Below are positions 15,999-17,700 of a stretch of 17,700 nucleotides of DNA, one piece after another. The stretch is from an uncultured Bacillota bacterium (GTDB taxonomy: Bacteria; Bacillota; Clostridia; Christensenellales; UBA1242). Positions within the stretch are counted from its first letter, which is position 1. Each line of letters opens with the position of its first letter. The notes under the pieces are model-generated. The model saw only the letters and a program-made list of their open reading frames with translations, was not told the origin of the DNA and made no database searches. Where the stretch lies: assembly GCA_900545735.1 (NCBI GenBank), contig URAC01000014.1:1-17700 (forward strand), read 5' to 3'. Both the position numbers and the translations under genes were made by a program.

Positions 15999-16023
15999 AA
16001 AACTGGCAATAGCCAGTTTTTTT
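15999..16023 (+). terminator. Terminator after the InlB-repeat protein
   Basis: Arms AAAACTGGC and GCCAGTTTT with loop AATA, followed by T to 16023. It begins directly after the stop codon. Confidence 0.9.
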
Positions 16024-16041
16024 GCGGCATTGCCGCTTTTT
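16024..16041 (+). terminator. Second, tandem terminator hairpin
   Basis: GCGGC ATT GCCGC followed by five T (16037-16041). It directly follows the first terminator and acts as a probable backup. Confidence 0.6.
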
Positions 16042-16085
16042 ATTTTAATTAGATTATAAAAAATAAATATTAGTTCATTTACGAC

Positions 16086-16116
16086 GCTCGACAATTTTAT
16101 CTTGTCGTGCTACCGC
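16086..16116 (-). repeat. Partial copy (R1) of the structured repeat
   Basis: Shares GCTCGACAATTT (16086-16097) and CGTGCTACCGC (16106-16116) with the stretch leading into copy R3 (16584-16620). It has its own small stem, CGACAA / TTGTCG. It lacks the outer stem and the two internal hairpins. Confidence 0.55.
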
Positions 16117-16163
16117 GGAAATAAGCGACGATTTTCAAGATTTGCTGATTACGACACACGCAG

Positions 16164-16197
16164 AAAAAAAGAGAGACTGCCATAGGCACTCTCTTTT
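16164..16197 (-). terminator. Minus-strand terminator-like hairpin
   Basis: Arms AGAGAG and CTCTCT enclose TGCC ATA GGCA with a two-base bulge. On the minus strand it is followed by seven T (A7 at 16164-16170 on +). It would stop minus-strand transcription coming through the repeat region. Confidence 0.6.
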
Positions 16198-16208
16198 AAA
16201 TTTTAAAA

Positions 16209-16350
16209 GGTTGTGCTACCGCAACGCCATACGTCGTTTCTTTTAATTGACAGATAGTTAATACCGCAAGCACTTGCTTTGTTTTAAAAATAAAACAAGC
16301 GGAGCCTAATTTTCAAACTGAAAATTATTCTCCGCACGCAAGTGCTTGGC
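16209..16350 (-). repeat. Full copy R2 of the structured repeat
   Basis: Left part GGTTGTGCTACCGC to ACCG (16209-16266), then the outer stem CAAGCACTTGC (16267-16277) / GCAAGTGCTTG (16338-16348), 11 bp without mismatch. Inside are two hairpins: TTGTTTTA (16279-16286) / TAAAACAA (16291-16298), and GCGGAG (16299-16304) / CTCCGC (16330-16335) with an inner TAATTTTCA / TGAAAATTA stem and loop AAC. On the minus strand the second hairpin is followed by T-rich sequence, like a terminator. The first 69 bases align with R3 without gaps, with about 15 differences. Confidence 0.75.
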
Positions 16351-16367
16351 GCAGAAGGAGGGATTTG
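16347..16367 (-). pseudogene. Possible tRNA 3'-end fragment next to R2
   Basis: On the + strand TGGC, then GCAGAAG, GAGGG and ATTTG read like the reverse of a tRNA CCA end, discriminator, acceptor arm and half T-arm, in the same register relative to R2 as the true tRNA-Gln is to R3. After ATTTG the sequence no longer fits a T-arm, and no matching 5' acceptor half was found. The match is short and could be chance. Confidence 0.3.
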
Positions 16368-16518
16368 CTCCGCTTTGCTAGCATTTCGCTGTGGGTCGAT
16401 GCTCGCTTTCACGCCGGCGCTAAAAAACTTGCCACTGGCAACTTTTTTTACGCTTAGTTCAAATCCCAATAAAATAACCGACCACATATAACTACGAAGA
16501 AACAACTTCGCACGAGAG

Positions 16519-16560
16519 TACCGACCGAAATTGCGAAGCATATTTCGCGTTTGGTCGGTA
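16519..16560. repeat. Large inverted repeat with nested stem
   Basis: TACCGACC (16519-16526) and GGTCGGTA (16553-16560) form a perfect 8-bp outer stem. GCGAA (16533-16537) and TTCGC (16544-16548) form an inner stem. It has no T-tract, so it is unlikely to be a terminator. Confidence 0.6.
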
Positions 16561-16606
16561 AAAAGGAAATTGCGAGCGTAAGAGCTCGACAATTTAAAAT
16601 TCAAGC

Positions 16607-16732
16607 GGTTGTGCTACCGCGACGCCAATCGTCGTTTACTTTAACTAACTAATTACTAATACCGCAAGCCATTGCTTTTTTTTGTTTGCAACAAAAAACA
16701 GAAGGCAACGCCTTCTATCCGCAATGGCTTGG
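16607..16732 (-). repeat. Full copy R3 of the structured repeat, abutting tRNA-Gln
   Basis: Begins GGTTGTGCTACCGC like R2. Its outer stem is CAAGCCATTGC (16665-16675) / GCAATGGCTTG (16721-16731), perfect over 11 bp, with the two central pairs changed relative to R2 on both sides. The internal hairpins are TTTTTTGTT (16678-16686) / AACAAAAAA (16690-16698) and AGAAGGC (16700-16706) / GCCTTCT (16710-16716), the latter with loop AAC as in R2. The right arm runs into the CCA end of the tRNA (16730-16732). GCGGT TGTGCT ACCGC (16605-16620) forms an additional hairpin at the far end. Confidence 0.8.
16684..16716 (-). terminator. Terminator of tRNA-Gln, inside R3
   Basis: Read on the minus strand, AGAAGGC GTT GCCTTCT is followed by GTTTTTTGTT. 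It begins 13 bases after the CCA end, so it should end the tRNA transcript. Confidence 0.75.
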
Positions 16733-16804
16733 CTGGGGTACTAGGATTCGAACCTAGGAATGTGGGAGTCAGAGTCCCATGCCTTACCGCTTGGCGACAC
16801 CCCA
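16730..16804 (-). tRNA. tRNA-Gln (anticodon CTG)
   Basis: 75 nt including an encoded CCA (16730-16732). The acceptor arm is TGGGGTG paired with TACCCCA plus discriminator G. The anticodon stem TGGGA / TCCCA holds the loop CTCTGAC (16768-16774 on +), giving anticodon CTG, which reads CAG. The T-arm is CCTAG GTTCGAATC CTAG-like. The TGGGGT start and G73 are typical of bacterial glutamine tRNAs. It has its own promoter and a terminator within repeat R3. The + strand open frame across it is only its antisense. Confidence 0.96.
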
Positions 16805-16807
16805 ATG

Positions 16808-16825
16808 CAAGTGATAAATCACTTG
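16808..16825 (-). promoter_or_regulatory. Palindrome in the tRNA-Gln leader
   Basis: CAAGTGAT AA ATCACTTG: perfect 8-bp arms with a two-base centre, between the predicted start (about 16828) and the mature tRNA 5' end (16804). It may fold in the precursor ahead of RNase P cleavage or bind a protein as DNA. Confidence 0.5.
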
Positions 16826-16834
16826 GACAGAATT

Positions 16835-16863
16835 ATTTTAACACACTTAATTTAGAGTTGCAA
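16835..16863 (-). promoter_or_regulatory. Promoter for tRNA-Gln
   Basis: On the minus strand TTGCAA (16858-16863), a 17-base spacer and TAAAAT (16835-16840). It lies between the phosphorylase stop codon and the tRNA. The predicted leader is about 23 bases. Confidence 0.7.
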
Positions 16864-16868
16864 TAATT

Positions 16869-17630
16869 TTACTCAAATATGCTATTTGCTGCTTCTAATG
16901 CTAGTGGAATTAAAATATCTTTGCCTTTTAATTCTAAGCGTGAAAGACTACCGATGTCCCATACATCAGAAGACAAGTTGTCACCAGTATAGAAAAAAGT
17001 CATAAAATTAACATTTCTAAATTTTGCCATAGCAGCCATACCGGCACATTCCATTTCAACGCAAATAGCTCCTGCATTTTTGCGTTTTTCAACTTTTTGT
17101 TTTGTTTCTCTGTAAAACGCGTCTGTTGTCCAGGTTTTTCCAAGTTGATACTTTATATTTTTGCTATCAAAAAAATCGCATAAATTTTTTACAAGTTTTT
17201 TATCCAATTCAATTTCGTCGCTTGGTGGCGCGTAATGATAACTTGTGCCTTCATCTCTTAAAGCAGCATAAGGAACAATGATTGAACAAGCGTTGAGCGG
17301 AATTAATGAGCCGCAAGAACCAAAAAGCAATATATTTTCAACTCCAAGTTCTATCACTTCTTCAAAATTGCTGACGCAGTATGGCTCTCCTATGCCCGCT
17401 TGCATAACCGCAATATCTTTGCCTCCAAAATTTACTTTATATATTGGGTGCTCTCTAACCGCACAACCGATTGATGTTATGATTTCAGGTTTAAATTTGT
17501 CCAAAAACATCTCAAAAAGTTTATATTCAAAGAAAGAAACGCAGGTTTTTGGCATTCCTTCAAATTTGTTAGTTATGTTGCTTGGATTTAAAATTGCAAC
17601 TTTATTTTCATCAAATTCCGTTAAAAGCAT
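16869..17630 (-). CDS. Nucleoside phosphorylase (PNP/uridine phosphorylase family)
   Basis: 253 residues. Cytoplasmic enzyme splitting a nucleoside with phosphate into a base and ribose 1-phosphate for salvage. Family motifs are FGSCGSL (103-109), RDEGTSYHY (125-133) and VEMECAGMAAMAKF (191-204, with the ribose-binding Met-Glu), then TGDNL. The base specificity (purine or uridine) cannot be settled from these. The frame stays open to 17696, but the first 14 codons of that extension, MPSLVGSEMCIRDS, are translated sequencing adapter. The real start is ATG at 17630, preceded by CGGAG five bases upstream. The gene is therefore complete, but its promoter lies beyond the native end of the contig at 17655. 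Confidence 0.92.
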   Translation of the reverse strand: MLLTEFDENKVAILNPSNITNKFEGMPKTCVSFFEYKLFEMFLDKFKPEIITSIGCAVREHPIYKVNFGGKDIAVMQAGIGEPYCVSNFEEVIELGVENILLFGSCGSLIPLNACSIIVPYAALRDEGTSYHYAPPSDEIELDKKLVKNLCDFFDSKNIKYQLGKTWTTDAFYRETKQKVEKRKNAGAICVEMECAGMAAMAKFRNVNFMTFFYTGDNLSSDVWDIGSLSRLELKGKDILIPLALEAANSIFE

Positions 17631-17655
17631 ATTTACTCCGTTGTTTATATTATCA

Positions 17656-17700
17656 CTGTCTCTTATACACATCTCCGAGCCCACGAGACTAGGCATGATC
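17656..17700 (-). other. Nextera i7 adapter and index (artefact)
   Basis: Not biological. The Tn5 mosaic end CTGTCTCTTATACACATCT (17656-17674) is followed by the i7 adapter to 17689, the 8-base index TAGGCATG (17690-17697; as I recall it, Nextera N706) and ATC, the first bases of the flow-cell sequence. Confidence 0.98.

Larger units (their letters stand above)
16042..16729. repeat. Non-coding palindrome-rich repeat region
   Basis: About 690 bases without a credible gene. GC is visibly higher than in the flanks and the sequence is packed with inverted repeats. It holds one partial and two full copies of a structured repeat (listed separately), several terminator-like hairpins, the pair ACCGACC (16477-16483 and 16520-16526) with its inverse GGTCGGT (16553-16559), and a mismatched palindrome at 16422-16448 (TTGCC ACT GGCAA flanked by A6 and T7). 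The minus-strand open frame of 106 codons at 16284-16604 runs through these hairpins and is not credible. Confidence 0.75.

Noticed and set aside
16284..16604. 106-codon minus-strand open frame in the repeat region
   Set aside because: It runs through R2 and several hairpins, has no convincing ribosome site, and its composition follows the repeats. Probably a spurious frame.
16042..16729. CRISPR array or integron-like array
   Set aside because: Copies are few, unevenly spaced and diverged, with no uniform spacers, no cas genes and no integrase.
16672..16866. 64-codon + strand open frame
   Set aside because: It is the antisense of tRNA-Gln and its terminator; the LGFEPRN-type peptide is a typical false translation across a tRNA.

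Overview
The window looks like an AT-rich Bacillota (Clostridia-like) chromosome fragment, most likely a contig from a metagenome or Nextera-prepared library. A YunB-type sporulation protein points to a spore-forming lineage, and the ruvX/DUF1292 gene pair is a standard Firmicutes arrangement. Strong Shine-Dalgarno sites, TTGACA/TATAAT-type promoters and the standard genetic code fit this. Genus cannot be assigned. Both ends carry Nextera i7 adapter (1-35 and 17656-17700, the latter with an 8-base index), so the native sequence is only 36-17655.

Layout. 53-3433 (+) is a translationally coupled ABC-2 exporter operon: two tandem paralogous ATPases and one six-helix permease with a large external domain. 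It converges through a bidirectional terminator on a minus-strand gene (3467-5383) for an unrecognised 638-residue membrane protein. A divergent promoter region then leads to a stand-alone tuf gene (5579-6781) and yunB (about 6842-7546). From 7642 to 15998 lie three exported or surface proteins: a 1090-residue GLUG/beta-helix protein with a Big_2-like domain, a small TasA/camelysin-like protein behind a strong promoter and a 100-nt leader, and a 977-residue beta-helix plus InlB-type repeat protein with a C-terminal membrane anchor. They are interrupted by a minus-strand pair, ruvX and a DUF1292 gene (11033-11852).

The last part (15999-17655) has tandem terminators, then about 690 bp of non-coding, palindrome-rich DNA, a tRNA-Gln(CTG) gene and a nucleoside phosphorylase gene, the last two on the minus strand. 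The non-coding stretch holds two full copies and one partial copy of a structured repeat. The two full copies keep an 11-bp outer stem through compensatory base changes, keep two internal hairpins of unrelated sequence, and end at the same point relative to a tRNA CCA end. One sits directly on the tRNA-Gln gene, the other on what looks like a tRNA 3'-end fragment. This is the best candidate for something undescribed in the window. The second is the three-protein surface locus, which could be a matrix or adhesion system but has no processing enzyme in view.
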